DNA of 55,419 bases from Pedobacter sp. ASV28. Lineage in GTDB: Bacteria > Bacteroidota > Bacteroidia > Sphingobacteriales > Sphingobacteriaceae. Under the pieces are notes generated by a model. The model was not told where the DNA came from and searched no databases. It worked only from the letters and a program-made list of their open reading frames with translations. Location: assembly GCF_016428855.1 (NCBI RefSeq), contig NZ_JAELTN010000036.1, forward strand, positions 1-55,419, written 5' to 3'. The first letter of the stretch is position 1. Each line of letters begins with the position of its first letter. Shown here piece by piece: positions 33,670-43,179 of the stretch. The position numbers and the translations under genes are program-made.

Positions 33670-34904
33670 AGACTGGACACTCCATTAGGCGCACATTTCA
33701 CTACAACGAGAACAAGGTAAAGGAAGGTGTTGCAACGCTGCTTATGGCGCAGAACTATCCAATGGAAACCGGTAAGATGAGCGAGGTACAGCGGCTTAAT
33801 ATGCTCCTGAAAACTGCCGAACGCAACCCCAATATTTCCCGTAACAGCGTACATATCTCACTCAATTTCGCCCCAGGTGAACAACTGAACGGTGAACAGT
33901 TAAAGACCATTGCCAACGAATATATGGAGGCTATTGGTTTTGGCGGGCAGCCTTACCTGGTCTATCAGCACAATGATGCAGGGCATCCGCATATACACAT
34001 TGCCACCACTTTGGTAAACGCCCAGGGCAAGGGCATACGTATGCAGAACATCGGCAGAACTGTTTCTGAAAAGGCCCGAAAAGATATTGAGCAACGCTAT
34101 GGATTGGTAAAGGCAGAAGACCATAAAAAAGAAGTCTTCCAGCTAAAGCCGCTCAACATAGAGAAGATACAGTATGGCAAAACAGATACCCGCCGTGCCA
34201 TTGCCAACATTCTTTCGCATGTACTGAATACCTATAAATATACATCGCTAACCGAACTCAATGCCGTGCTGAACGGCTATAATATCCATGCAGATCCGGG
34301 TAGCGAAACTTCACGTACACGCCAGCACAAAGGACTTTTTTATAGGCTATTGGACGGTAATGGACAGCCGGTAGGGGTACCCATAAAGGCCAGTCTTTTC
34401 CATAACAGGCCTACACGCACCTTTCTAGAAAAGCGCTTTCTCGTTAATCACGCAGCTCGTAAACCATTTGCAGAAAAGGTAAAGATGGCCATTGACCTGG
34501 CACTGAAAACAAAGGGACTGACCAGTCTGCAGGTATTGGACAACAGGTTGAAAAAGTCGGGTATAAGGCCCATTGCCCGTATCAATGCAACGGGCAGGTT
34601 GTACGGCATCACCTACGTAGACCATATGAATAAATGTGTGTTCAATGGCAGTGCATTAGGCAAACAATATAGCGCAAATGCCATTCAGGAACAGTTGGAA
34701 ATGGCACCCAAACCCGCTACGGGAACAGTGGTGCAAAAACTTCAGGAACCTTTCTCCACTACCCCATCAACCCCAACAAATGCAGACATGCCCGATGTAT
34801 TGGAGCTGCTTATGCAGGCAGAACACCTTAACGAAAGTGTACCCCATCCCTTGCGATCAAAGCGGAAAAAGAAGAAGAAAAAGAATATCAATCCTAATCA
34901 ATAA
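33654..34904 (+). CDS. Relaxase / mobilisation nuclease (HUH family)
   Basis: About 416 aa from ATG 33654 (MVAIIKTGHSIRRTFHYNE); an ATG at 33642 is also in frame. The HUH metal-binding motif is HNDAGHPHIHIA near residues 105-116, and a Tyr in the first 40 residues (the TFHYNENKV region) could be the nucleophile. This is the PF03432 (MobA/VirD2-like) type of Bacteroidota. It nicks oriT and pilots the DNA strand into the recipient. The C-terminus is extended and basic (KRKKKKKKN). It lies between the RHH accessory protein and the coupling ATPase. Confidence 0.93.
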   Translation: MVAIIKTGHSIRRTFHYNENKVKEGVATLLMAQNYPMETGKMSEVQRLNMLLKTAERNPNISRNSVHISLNFAPGEQLNGEQLKTIANEYMEAIGFGGQPYLVYQHNDAGHPHIHIATTLVNAQGKGIRMQNIGRTVSEKARKDIEQRYGLVKAEDHKKEVFQLKPLNIEKIQYGKTDTRRAIANILSHVLNTYKYTSLTELNAVLNGYNIHADPGSETSRTRQHKGLFYRLLDGNGQPVGVPIKASLFHNRPTRTFLEKRFLVNHAARKPFAEKVKMAIDLALKTKGLTSLQVLDNRLKKSGIRPIARINATGRLYGITYVDHMNKCVFNGSALGKQYSANAIQEQLEMAPKPATGTVVQKLQEPFSTTPSTPTNADMPDVLELLMQAEHLNESVPHPLRSKRKKKKKKNINPNQ

Positions 34905-34913
34905 GACGAATTT

Positions 34914-36905
34914 ATGGCACACCAGACTGGAGAAAACGAACAGGCACTACGCAAGATCCTGGACATGACAAGACTGATCAGCATTGTTCTGCTGGTCCTG
35001 CACTTCTACTTTTTTTTGTACGCTGCCTTTTTGCAATGGCAGTTAACTACTGCCTTTACCGACCGTATATTGGGCAATATTGCAGGCACGGGACTGTTTA
35101 CCCGTTTCCATAATTCCAAACTGCTTTCCTTGGGCTTTTTGGCTATCTCATTGCTCGGAGCAAAGGGGAAAAAGAGCGAAAAGCTGAACCTGCAAACGGC
35201 AATGGCCTACCTCATTACCGGACTGATCACTTTCTTTATCAGCTATTTTACCTTATATATAAGCAGCAATGTAATGGCGAAAGCTACCCTGTACATGATC
35301 GTTACAGGTATTGGTTTTCTGTTTATACTGAGTGGGGGCACACTGCTTACCCGCATCATTAAAAACAAGCTTGACAACAACGTTTTCAATTCCGAAAACG
35401 AAACTTTTCCGCAGGAGGAGCGCCTATTGGAAAATGACTTTTCGATCAACCTTCCGGCCAAATACAGGTTGAAGAACAAGATACGCAGTTCGTGGATCAA
35501 TGTCATTGCACCCTTTCGCGCAACAATGGTAACGGGTAGTCCGGGAGCAGGTAAATCGGTATTCGTCATCCGTCATTTCATTTCCCAGGCGTTACAGAAA
35601 TCCGATCCCTATACCATGTTTGTCTATGACTTCAAGTTCCCCGATCTATCTATCATTGCCTATAACCATTGGCTGAAAAACAAGCACAGGTACAAGGGAA
35701 AATCAGATTGTATCTTTATCAATTTCGATGATCTTTCCCGTTCGCATAGGGGCAATGTATTCGACCCTTTGGGCATGACCGATATTACCGATGCCTCTGA
35801 AAGTGCCCGTACCATATTGCTTGGTCTGAATAGGGAATGGCAAAAGAAAACAGGCGATTTCTTTGTAGAAAGTCCCATCAATTTCGTAACGGCCATCATC
35901 TGGTTTCTGCGCAAATATCAGGATGGTAGATATTGCACCTTACCGCATGTTATAGAACTCATACAGTTGGAATATGATAATCTCTTCACCTTGTTGCGCA
36001 TGGAAAAAGAAATCGAAGTGTTGATCAATCCTTTTATTACGGCCTATCTCAACGATGTAATGGAACAACTTGAAGGGCAGGTTGCCAGTGCCAAAATAGC
36101 CCTTGCACGTTTGGCTTCACCGCAGTTATATTATGTATTAAGTGGCAATGATTTTAGCCTCGATCTTAATAATCCAGCCTATCCTAAGGTGATCTGTATG
36201 GGCAACAACCCGCAGAAGATACAGACCTATGGTGCTGTGCTTTCCCTCTATGTTAACCGTATGTTGAAGATCGTAAACCAGAAGAACAAGCTCAAGAGCA
36301 TGCTAGTGTTTGATGAGTTCCCCACCCTTACCACAGATATAATACCCACCATTGCAACGGGCCGAAGCAATAAGATTGGCGTATGCCTGGGCATACAGGA
36401 TGTAAGCCAACTGCGCAAGGATTATGGCAAGGAACAGGCCGATGTGATCATGAATACAGTGGGCAATATCATATCTGGACAGGTAACCGGAGATAGTGCC
36501 AAGCAGTTGAGCGAACGCATTGGCAAGATTATGCAGGACAGGGAAAGCCTTTCCATAAACAGTGGCGATACTTCGATAAGCAAGAGCAAACAACTGGAAT
36601 ATGCCGTGCCTGCTTCACGTATTTCTGCATTGAGCTCAGGTGAATTTGTAGGCATGGTTGCCGATACGCCCGACCAAAAGATACAACTGAAAGCTTTTCA
36701 TTGCGAGATACAAAATGATTTTTCGGCCATTGAACGTGAAGAAAAAGCCTACAAGGAAATACCGGTGATACGACAGGTTGACCAGGCAATGGTGCAACGT
36801 AATTACCTACAGGTAAAGCAGGACATACAAGACATAATGCAAGTGGAAATTCAACGGATGTTGTCAGATCCGGCATTGGAACACCTGGTGATCAGGAAGA
36901 ACTAA
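34914..36905 (+). CDS. Type IV coupling protein (VirD4/TraG-like, MobC of Bacteroidota)
   Basis: 663 aa. Up to four N-terminal transmembrane helices lie between residues about 18 and 150. Then comes the ATPase domain with Walker A GSPGAGKS at about 208-215 and a Walker B-like LVFDEFPTL. It couples the relaxosome to a conjugative secretion channel. It starts 9 bp after the relaxase stop. No tra genes of a mating apparatus are found in the window, so the element must use a helper or its tra genes lie elsewhere. The C-terminal part is soluble and acidic. Confidence 0.93.
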   Translation: MAHQTGENEQALRKILDMTRLISIVLLVLHFYFFLYAAFLQWQLTTAFTDRILGNIAGTGLFTRFHNSKLLSLGFLAISLLGAKGKKSEKLNLQTAMAYLITGLITFFISYFTLYISSNVMAKATLYMIVTGIGFLFILSGGTLLTRIIKNKLDNNVFNSENETFPQEERLLENDFSINLPAKYRLKNKIRSSWINVIAPFRATMVTGSPGAGKSVFVIRHFISQALQKSDPYTMFVYDFKFPDLSIIAYNHWLKNKHRYKGKSDCIFINFDDLSRSHRGNVFDPLGMTDITDASESARTILLGLNREWQKKTGDFFVESPINFVTAIIWFLRKYQDGRYCTLPHVIELIQLEYDNLFTLLRMEKEIEVLINPFITAYLNDVMEQLEGQVASAKIALARLASPQLYYVLSGNDFSLDLNNPAYPKVICMGNNPQKIQTYGAVLSLYVNRMLKIVNQKNKLKSMLVFDEFPTLTTDIIPTIATGRSNKIGVCLGIQDVSQLRKDYGKEQADVIMNTVGNIISGQVTGDSAKQLSERIGKIMQDRESLSINSGDTSISKSKQLEYAVPASRISALSSGEFVGMVADTPDQKIQLKAFHCEIQNDFSAIEREEKAYKEIPVIRQVDQAMVQRNYLQVKQDIQDIMQVEIQRMLSDPALEHLVIRKN

Positions 36906-37014
36906 AATGTTTTTAAGGTGTTTTTTGTCTTTTGTTATCTGTTATCGACTGTGCTATAGTTAGTTAACTGTGTATTCCTAGAAGGTGTTATTTTTCTTTG
37001 CTTCTTGTTTTAAA

Positions 37015-37040
37015 ATGCTAATATTTTTAGCATAATTTTG
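37015..37040 (+). promoter_or_regulatory. Promoter with overlapping palindrome for dinB-dnaE
   Basis: A -7 element TAATTTTG (37033-37040) fits TAnnTTTG. It overlaps the right arm of the inverted repeat ATGCTA-N7-TAGCAT (37015-37020, 37028-37033). A TTG at 37005-37007 could serve as -33, although the spacing of 25 bp is longer than usual. An operator on top of the -7 is a typical layout for repression, for instance by a LexA- or S24-type regulator; the identity is not known. Confidence 0.5.
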
Positions 37041-37065
37041 GAGTGCCGATTTATTTTAAAAGGGT

Positions 37066-38223
37066 ATGCAAAAGGATAGAACGATCATTCATATGGACCA
37101 AGACGCTTTCTTTGTTTCTGTTGAGGTACGAAAAAATAGCGCCCTGATAGGTAAACCTGTTATTATTGGTGGTACTTCAGATCGTGGTGTAGTTGCTTCC
37201 TGTAGCTATGAGGCACGTAAGTATGGGGTACATTCGGCCATGCCTTCCAAAATGGCGAAACAACTCTGCCCGCATGCTATTTTCATTCGTGGAAATATGG
37301 ATGAATACAGCAAGGCCAGCCATGAGATTACCGATATTCTGATAGAACAGGTACCCTTACTGGAGAAGGCCAGCATAGATGAACATTATATAGATATGAC
37401 CGGCATGGAAAAGCATTTCGGTTGCTGGAAGTATGCCCAGGAGCTGCGCCAAAAGGTGATCAGGGAAACGGGACTGCCCATTTCTTTTGGGCTTTCGATA
37501 AACAAGACCGTTTGTAAAATGGCGACCAACGAATGTAAGCCCAATGGACAGTTGCAGGTAAACTGGCCCGAAGTACCTTCATTTCTTGATCCGCTTTCTA
37601 TAAGGAAAATCCCCGGTTTGGGGCAGGCAACCTATATCAAGTTGAGTGAAATGGGGGTACGGTATATCCATAAATTCAAGGCCATTCCGCAAGAAATGAT
37701 GTTCAAGTTATTGGGTCAAAATGGACTAACGTTATGGCAAAAGGCGCAGGGCATTGACCACTCGGAGGTAGTACCTTATAGGGAACAAAAATCAATTGGT
37801 ACGCAGAGCACCTTTGAGCAGGATAGCATGGATATACAGGGCATGACCGAAATGCTTACGGCTATGGTAGTAGCCATTGCCTTTGAGCTTAGGCAGAAGG
37901 AAAGGCTGGCATCCTGCATTACCGTAACCATTCGTTATTCCAATTTTGAAACCGTAACCAGGCAGGCAAAAATACCTTATACTGCTTTGGATGCCACCTT
38001 GATCAATAAGGCCAAAGAACTGTTTGCCACCTTGTATGACCGACGAATGATGTTGCGTTTGATCGGGGTTAGGCTATCGGCACTTATACCAGGCTTTGAG
38101 CAGATGGAACTTTATGGGAACAACCAAAAGCAGTATAACCTTACCCAAACAATGGATAAGATACGTAACCGCTTTGGCGTAGATGCGGTTAAAATTGCAA
38201 AGATTGTTGACGTGGACTATTAA
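37066..38223 (+). CDS. dinB: DNA polymerase IV (Y-family translesion polymerase)
   Basis: 385 aa. The palm motif I IIHMDQDAFFVSVE has Asp 11, and motif III KASIDEHYIDMT has the catalytic Asp 105 and Glu 106. The little-finger domain follows after about residue 240. Near the C-terminus QMELYGNN resembles the beta-clamp binding motif (Q-x-x-L-F) of DinB. It synthesises across damaged bases with low fidelity. The next gene starts 3 bp after its stop, so it is co-expressed with a second DnaE. The pair follows the coupling-protein gene and looks like part of the mobile region's cargo. Confidence 0.95.
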   Translation: MQKDRTIIHMDQDAFFVSVEVRKNSALIGKPVIIGGTSDRGVVASCSYEARKYGVHSAMPSKMAKQLCPHAIFIRGNMDEYSKASHEITDILIEQVPLLEKASIDEHYIDMTGMEKHFGCWKYAQELRQKVIRETGLPISFGLSINKTVCKMATNECKPNGQLQVNWPEVPSFLDPLSIRKIPGLGQATYIKLSEMGVRYIHKFKAIPQEMMFKLLGQNGLTLWQKAQGIDHSEVVPYREQKSIGTQSTFEQDSMDIQGMTEMLTAMVVAIAFELRQKERLASCITVTIRYSNFETVTRQAKIPYTALDATLINKAKELFATLYDRRMMLRLIGVRLSALIPGFEQMELYGNNQKQYNLTQTMDKIRNRFGVDAVKIAKIVDVDY

Positions 38224-38226
38224 TTT

Positions 38227-41169
38227 ATGTGGCTCAACGTACACTCGCAATATAGCCTTCGCTATGGTACAATGGATATTCAGACCATTGTAGATACGGC
38301 CTGCAAATTGGGTATTACCAAACTGGTCCTTACCGATATTAATAACTCTACAGGCTGCATGGAGTTTATTCGCAAGTGCAGGGAAAGACAGATAGAACCT
38401 GTAATTGGTATAGAGTTTCGCAAAAATGATGAGCTGAAGTACATCGGCATTGCCAAGAATAAGGAAGGGATGCGCGAACTCAATAAATTTTTGAGCTATC
38501 ATAATATCAGTGCAACAGAACTACCAGAAAGACCTCCCGCATTTGAAAATGCCTATGTCATTTATGCGTTCAACAACAGGCCTGAAATATTGGCCGCAAA
38601 TGAGTATGTGGGCATCCGACATTCGGAACTCAATAGGCTTTTTGGCAAAAGGTATGCGCACCTTAATGACAAGTTGGTGGTATTGCATAGTGTAACTTTT
38701 GCCGGAAAAATAGAATACCGCCTGCATGAATACTTAAGGGCGATAGATCATAATACCCTGCTTACCAAGGTAGGGGCAGACCAGAGGTGTAGGCCTGATG
38801 AGCATTTTGTTTCTGCCACAGAAATTGCAGCACAGTTTGAGCAATATCCATTTATTCTACATAATACGGTAGAACTGTTGGCCAACTGTTCTACATTGGA
38901 ATATACTTTCGGAAAGCTTAATAAAAAGACATTTACTGGAACTAAAAAAGATGATGTTGCCCTGTTGCAAAAGCTGGCGCTCGAAGGGTTGGCCTATCGC
39001 TACGGAAAGGAAAATAAGGAGGCGCTTAAACGGATAAGGCATGAACTGAAGGTGATTGAAGAACTGGATTTCTGTGCCTACTTTCTCATTACCTGGGATT
39101 TTATTCGCTATAGCATGGGTAGGGGTTATTATCATGTGGGTAGGGGTTCGGGAGCAAACAGTATTGTTGCTTACTGCCTGCGCATTACCGATGTTGATCC
39201 CATTTATCTTGATCTCTATTTTGAGCGCTTCTTGAACAGCAAACGCACTAGCCCACCCGATTTTGATGTCGATTACAGTTGGGATGAACGAGAGGATGTA
39301 CAGGATTATATCTTTAAACGCTATGGCGAAGAACATACTGCACTGTTGGGTACCATGACCACCTTTAAGGCCAGATCTACCATTAGGGAAATTGGTAAGG
39401 TATTGGGGTTGCCAAAGGCAGAGATTGATAGTTTTTCTGATCCTGCCAGAGCGGATAATGATAACAGCAATCCCATGTTCAGGAAGATAACAGAAGTATT
39501 AAAGCTGCTGGAGGATATGCCAAACCAGCGCAGCATACATGCCGGTGGCGTATTGATTTCGGAAGAAAGCATCTATTATTATACGGCATTGGACATGCCC
39601 CCAAAGGGAATGCCCACCGTACAATGGGATATGTACGAGGCCGAGCTTATTGGCCTGGATAAGTTTGACGTACTCAGTCAGCGAGGTATTGGACATATAA
39701 GGGAAGCGGTAGAGATTATTCTAAAAAACCGAAAAATAAAGGTTGATGTACATGATGTAAAGACTTTTGTTGTTGATGAAAAGGTGAATGAGCAATTGAA
39801 ATCGGGCGATACCATTGGTTGTTTTTATATCGAAAGCCCTGCCATGCGACAGTTATTGAAGAAACTCAGGTGTGCAGATTACAGGACTTTGGTAGCAGCA
39901 AGCTCGATCATCAGACCAGGTGTTGCCAGTTCTGGAATGATGGGCAACTATATCTTTTACTTTCATCATCCTGATAAGGTAGAATATTTACACCCCGTAA
40001 TGAAGGAACAGCTAAAGGAAACCTACGGTGTAATGGTGTACCAGGAAGACGTGATCAAAGTGTGTATGCACTATGCCGGCATGGACGGTTCAGATGCAGA
40101 TATATTGCGGCGTGGCATGAGTGGAAAATACCGGTCTAGAGTTGAATTTGATAAACTGGTAGAGAAATTCCACAACGGGGCAAAGGCCTTGGATCGCCCT
40201 GAACCAACAACCAAAGAAGTGTGGCGACAAGTTTCATCTTTTGCTGGTTATAGTTTTTCAAAGGCACATTCGGCAAGTTTTGCGGTGGAAAGTTATCAGA
40301 GCTTGTTACTGAAAACGTATTATCCGAAAGAATTTATGGTAGCCGTATTGAACAACTATGGTGGGTTTTACTCCCGCTGGTTATATGTGCATGAGCTGCA
40401 GAAAGCTGGCGCTACAGTTCATCTGCCCTGCGTAAATGAAAGTGAGGCCAAAGTGTGCATTAAAGGTGATCAGGCTTACCTTGGCTTTATTGGTATGCAG
40501 GGACTAGAACAAAAATTTATAGAACTGATACCGGCCGAACGTGGAGCAAGAGGAAAATTCAATGGTTTGGAAGATTTTATTTGCCGTACCAGCATCACCC
40601 TGGAACAGTGCCTGATCCTTATACGGGCAGGAGCTTTTCGGTTTACCGGACATACCAAAAAGGAACTCTTATGGGAAGTGCACAACTACTTGGGACAGAA
40701 AAGTAAGAAGTTGGAAGGAATGGAATTATTCAATGTACCAGTCAAATCTTATCAGTACCCCGACCTGCCCGATGACCTGATCGAAAATGCTTATCAGGAA
40801 CTGGAAATTCTGGGTTTCACCATAAGTATACCAATGACCGAATTATTGAAAACTGGTTTTAGGGGCGAGGTGATGGCCAGTGAACTGATGGGGTGTATTG
40901 GCAAAACAGTAAAAATGGTTGGCGAATATGTATGCGACAAAACCGTACATACGAAGAACAACAAGACCATGTGGTTTGGTACCTTTCTGGATAAGGATGG
41001 ACAGTTTTTCGATACCACACACTTTCCCAATTCGGCGCCTCGCTACCCTTTTCGTGGTAAAGGTTGCTACCTCATTTTGGGCAAAGTGGTAGAAGATTTT
41101 GGTTATCCGAGCATTGAGGTAGTACGCTTTGCCAAACTGCCCATTGTACCTAATCCAATACTAAGCTAG
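38227..41169 (+). CDS. dnaE: DNA polymerase III alpha subunit, short accessory (DnaE2-like) form
   Basis: 980 aa, much shorter than the housekeeping DnaE of Bacteroidota (about 1450 aa). Catalytic PDFDVDY places Asp 345, Asp 347 and Asp 349. GRGSGANSIVAYCLRITDVDP is the conserved DnaE finger/palm block. The N-terminal PHP domain is degenerate: the first H-x-H is N4-V-H6 and the TDH is T36-D37-I38, so its metal site is probably lost. Coupled to dinB, it should work as an error-prone replicative partner, as ImuC/DnaE2 does in other phyla. No imuA or imuB is present. It converges with the LytS-like gene with one base between the stop codons. Confidence 0.93.
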   Translation: MWLNVHSQYSLRYGTMDIQTIVDTACKLGITKLVLTDINNSTGCMEFIRKCRERQIEPVIGIEFRKNDELKYIGIAKNKEGMRELNKFLSYHNISATELPERPPAFENAYVIYAFNNRPEILAANEYVGIRHSELNRLFGKRYAHLNDKLVVLHSVTFAGKIEYRLHEYLRAIDHNTLLTKVGADQRCRPDEHFVSATEIAAQFEQYPFILHNTVELLANCSTLEYTFGKLNKKTFTGTKKDDVALLQKLALEGLAYRYGKENKEALKRIRHELKVIEELDFCAYFLITWDFIRYSMGRGYYHVGRGSGANSIVAYCLRITDVDPIYLDLYFERFLNSKRTSPPDFDVDYSWDEREDVQDYIFKRYGEEHTALLGTMTTFKARSTIREIGKVLGLPKAEIDSFSDPARADNDNSNPMFRKITEVLKLLEDMPNQRSIHAGGVLISEESIYYYTALDMPPKGMPTVQWDMYEAELIGLDKFDVLSQRGIGHIREAVEIILKNRKIKVDVHDVKTFVVDEKVNEQLKSGDTIGCFYIESPAMRQLLKKLRCADYRTLVAASSIIRPGVASSGMMGNYIFYFHHPDKVEYLHPVMKEQLKETYGVMVYQEDVIKVCMHYAGMDGSDADILRRGMSGKYRSRVEFDKLVEKFHNGAKALDRPEPTTKEVWRQVSSFAGYSFSKAHSASFAVESYQSLLLKTYYPKEFMVAVLNNYGGFYSRWLYVHELQKAGATVHLPCVNESEAKVCIKGDQAYLGFIGMQGLEQKFIELIPAERGARGKFNGLEDFICRTSITLEQCLILIRAGAFRFTGHTKKELLWEVHNYLGQKSKKLEGMELFNVPVKSYQYPDLPDDLIENAYQELEILGFTISIPMTELLKTGFRGEVMASELMGCIGKTVKMVGEYVCDKTVHTKNNKTMWFGTFLDKDGQFFDTTHFPNSAPRYPFRGKGCYLILGKVVEDFGYPSIEVVRFAKLPIVPNPILS

Positions 41170-41170
41170 T

Positions 41171-42214
41171 TTAAAGCGGTATACGTAAATAGGTCTTATA
41201 AAAATCTCCCTCATTGCCATAATTGAAAATAAACCTGTCGCCATAAGTGTTTTTTAATCTGAAAATGATATTGGGAATACCTAAGCCGGACGTACTTTTC
41301 GCGAATGTATTTGCATTCGGCAAATTGCCAGTCCAGAACTCAAGTTGGTTATCGCTGCACGTTATGATTATGGTTGCAGGTTTGGAAGCCTGGTGAAGAT
41401 TACCATGTTTGAAAATATTCTCTATCAATGTAAGCAGGATGATGGGCAATACCTTTACCTTTTCATCATCTATTGTAAACTTAAACTGTATATGCAGTTT
41501 GTTGCCAAATCGCAATTGGTTAAGCCTAATGATATTCTCTATTTGCTTAAGCTCATCCGTTAACAGAATTAGGCCGTCCATACTTTTTTCAATCGCAAAA
41601 CTCATAATTTCCGATAGTCTTATAATCGCTTCATCAGACTGTTGTGGATCATGTTTAGAAGCATACTTTATAAAGTTTAGCGTGTTGAACAGTAGATGCG
41701 GGTTGATCTGTGAGCGTACAAAATCCATCTCCATGCTTACTAAACTTAGCTTTAACTTCTGCACTTCCAGTTCATTTTGCATCTCCTGTTTTCTCTTGTA
41801 GAAATACGAAACCAAGAAATAATAACCCGTAGAGAAAAGGATAAACAGGGCTCCACGCCAAACAGTGCCCGTAATAAACCGCTTGTTGATCACTAATGGA
41901 GAACGGCGGGCATGAAGAACTTCAAGCAACTGGCTGATCACAATGGTCGCTAAAATATAAAGACCCATTTGCAGTAAAAACAAAAACGGCAGTTTCCATA
42001 ATGTATATGGTGTCTTCCTGAAGGAATTGGGCATGATATATAGTGCATGACTGTAGAACAGGGAGATGTTGAGTATGTAAAAGAAAAAATAGTAGTAAAA
42101 GTGGCTAAAATTTCCACTAAGTATACCGCTAACCAATACCTCATAACAAATATAGACAAGCCAGCACAAAGCATGGATATTGATCTCCCTCATGTTGTTT
42201 TTTATGGCTTTCAT
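41171..42214 (-). CDS. LytS-type sensor histidine kinase (LytTR system 2)
   Basis: 347 aa. Four probable membrane helices lie in residues about 10-130. A coiled coil (KRKQEMQNELEVQKLKLSL) follows, then the His_kinase motif RSQINPHLLFNTLNF, with the N-box IENIFKHGN in the ATPase part. The catalytic core is close in pattern to the kinase at 29192-30268 (RSQINPHLLFNTL and LIENIFKHG are shared), but the sensor halves differ. It is divergent from peptide gene B by 78 bp, while the regulator gene (42460-43179) lies upstream on the same strand with the peptide gene between. This order differs from system 1 but the kinase/peptide divergence is the same. Confidence 0.92.
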   Translation of the reverse strand: MKAIKNNMREINIHALCWLVYICYEVLVSGILSGNFSHFYYYFFFYILNISLFYSHALYIMPNSFRKTPYTLWKLPFLFLLQMGLYILATIVISQLLEVLHARRSPLVINKRFITGTVWRGALFILFSTGYYFLVSYFYKRKQEMQNELEVQKLKLSLVSMEMDFVRSQINPHLLFNTLNFIKYASKHDPQQSDEAIIRLSEIMSFAIEKSMDGLILLTDELKQIENIIRLNQLRFGNKLHIQFKFTIDDEKVKVLPIILLTLIENIFKHGNLHQASKPATIIITCSDNQLEFWTGNLPNANTFAKSTSGLGIPNIIFRLKNTYGDRFIFNYGNEGDFYKTYLRIPL

Positions 42215-42292
42215 ATAATATTCCGATCACTTACTATAATAAAAATGTAGAAGAAAACCGCCTAAAATATCCTTGGCATTCACAAGATAAAA

Positions 42293-42463
42293 ATGACTAT
42301 GAATGCTAAAGACAAAAAATTAAAGATCAAAAAGAAATCTCTTTTTATCTTTTCAGGTGTTGCAAATTCGCCTCTCCGTAATAGCACAGATCCGACAACG
42401 GTCACGGCTACAACAGTAACAGTCACAGACAACATGACCAATTCAGTACCTAAAGTGCGCTAA
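42293..42463 (+). CDS. RiPP-like precursor or signalling peptide B, 56 aa
   Basis: ATG 42293 (or ATG 42299) to TAA 42461-42463. The leader is basic, KKLKIKKKSLFIFSG, and aligns with that of peptide A (LKI-x-KK-[TS]-LF-x-F). The tail begins STDPTTVTATTVTVTDN, rich in Thr, and has no Cys, so lanthionine rings from Cys cannot form; modification, if any, would be of another kind. It starts 78 bp from the LytS-like kinase, on the other strand. The last four bases overlap the LytTR regulator gene's end (42460). The conserved position next to two separate LytS/LytTR pairs is the main evidence that it is a gene. Confidence 0.6.
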   Translation: MTMNAKDKKLKIKKKSLFIFSGVANSPLRNSTDPTTVTATTVTVTDNMTNSVPKVR

Positions 42464-43179
42464 GGTCTTAAAGTGCGTTTCCGAAGAAATTCGTGAAACG
42501 CATTTCTATATTTATCTCCAATGGTAAATGTATTATCGTTCATTAACCTGACCATGTTTCCTTCAACCCTTTCTATGTAATTCAAATTAACAATGACAGA
42601 TTTCGATATGCGAAAAAAATGGTCTTGTTTTTTTATAAGTTCTGCTAGTAATTTCAATCCGATGTAGGTCACCTCATCACCTTTTGAAGTATGGATATTT
42701 ACATAGTTTAATAGTGCTTTAACATAAATAACTTTATCCCATTCAAGTTTAATAAACGTATTCTTGTTGCCTCCCTTAATGAAAACCATGCCTTCTGTTT
42801 GGCTATTTACTCTTTTTTTAAGATGTTCTCTCAATTTCATCACCTGGTTCACCATCGTATGTTGACTGATGGGCTTAAGCAGATAACCGGCTGCATTTTC
42901 ATCAAATGCATCAAGTGCAAAATTTCTATGGGCAGTCACATAGATCAGGTAATCGCAGTATTGGTGTAGTATTTTGGCCGCAGAGATGCCATTTAGCGTA
43001 GGCATTTCTATATCACTGAAAATCACATCAACTGTCTTATGGCTACTTAGATATGACACTGCATCCTTTACATTTTCAAAACTATTGAGTAGATAAATTC
43101 CAGGTACCATACCGATTAGATCAGTCAACTCGGAAACCGCATGAGGTTCGTCATCTATTACTATACAAGAAATTTCCAT
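42460..43179 (-). CDS. LytTR-family response regulator 2
   Basis: 239 aa. Receiver domain: DD at 9-10, phospho-Asp 56 (VIFSDIEMPTLNG), and IYVTAHRNFA and GYLLKPISQ toward its end. LytTR domain from about 135: YVKALLNYVNIHTS and FFRISKSVIVNLNYI. Same length and order as the regulator at 30258-30977. It is separated from its kinase by peptide gene B (antisense) and about 250 bp rather than overlapping it. The upstream 440 bp hold no gene. Confidence 0.95.
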   Translation of the reverse strand: MEISCIVIDDEPHAVSELTDLIGMVPGIYLLNSFENVKDAVSYLSSHKTVDVIFSDIEMPTLNGISAAKILHQYCDYLIYVTAHRNFALDAFDENAAGYLLKPISQHTMVNQVMKLREHLKKRVNSQTEGMVFIKGGNKNTFIKLEWDKVIYVKALLNYVNIHTSKGDEVTYIGLKLLAELIKKQDHFFRISKSVIVNLNYIERVEGNMVRLMNDNTFTIGDKYRNAFHEFLRKRTLRP

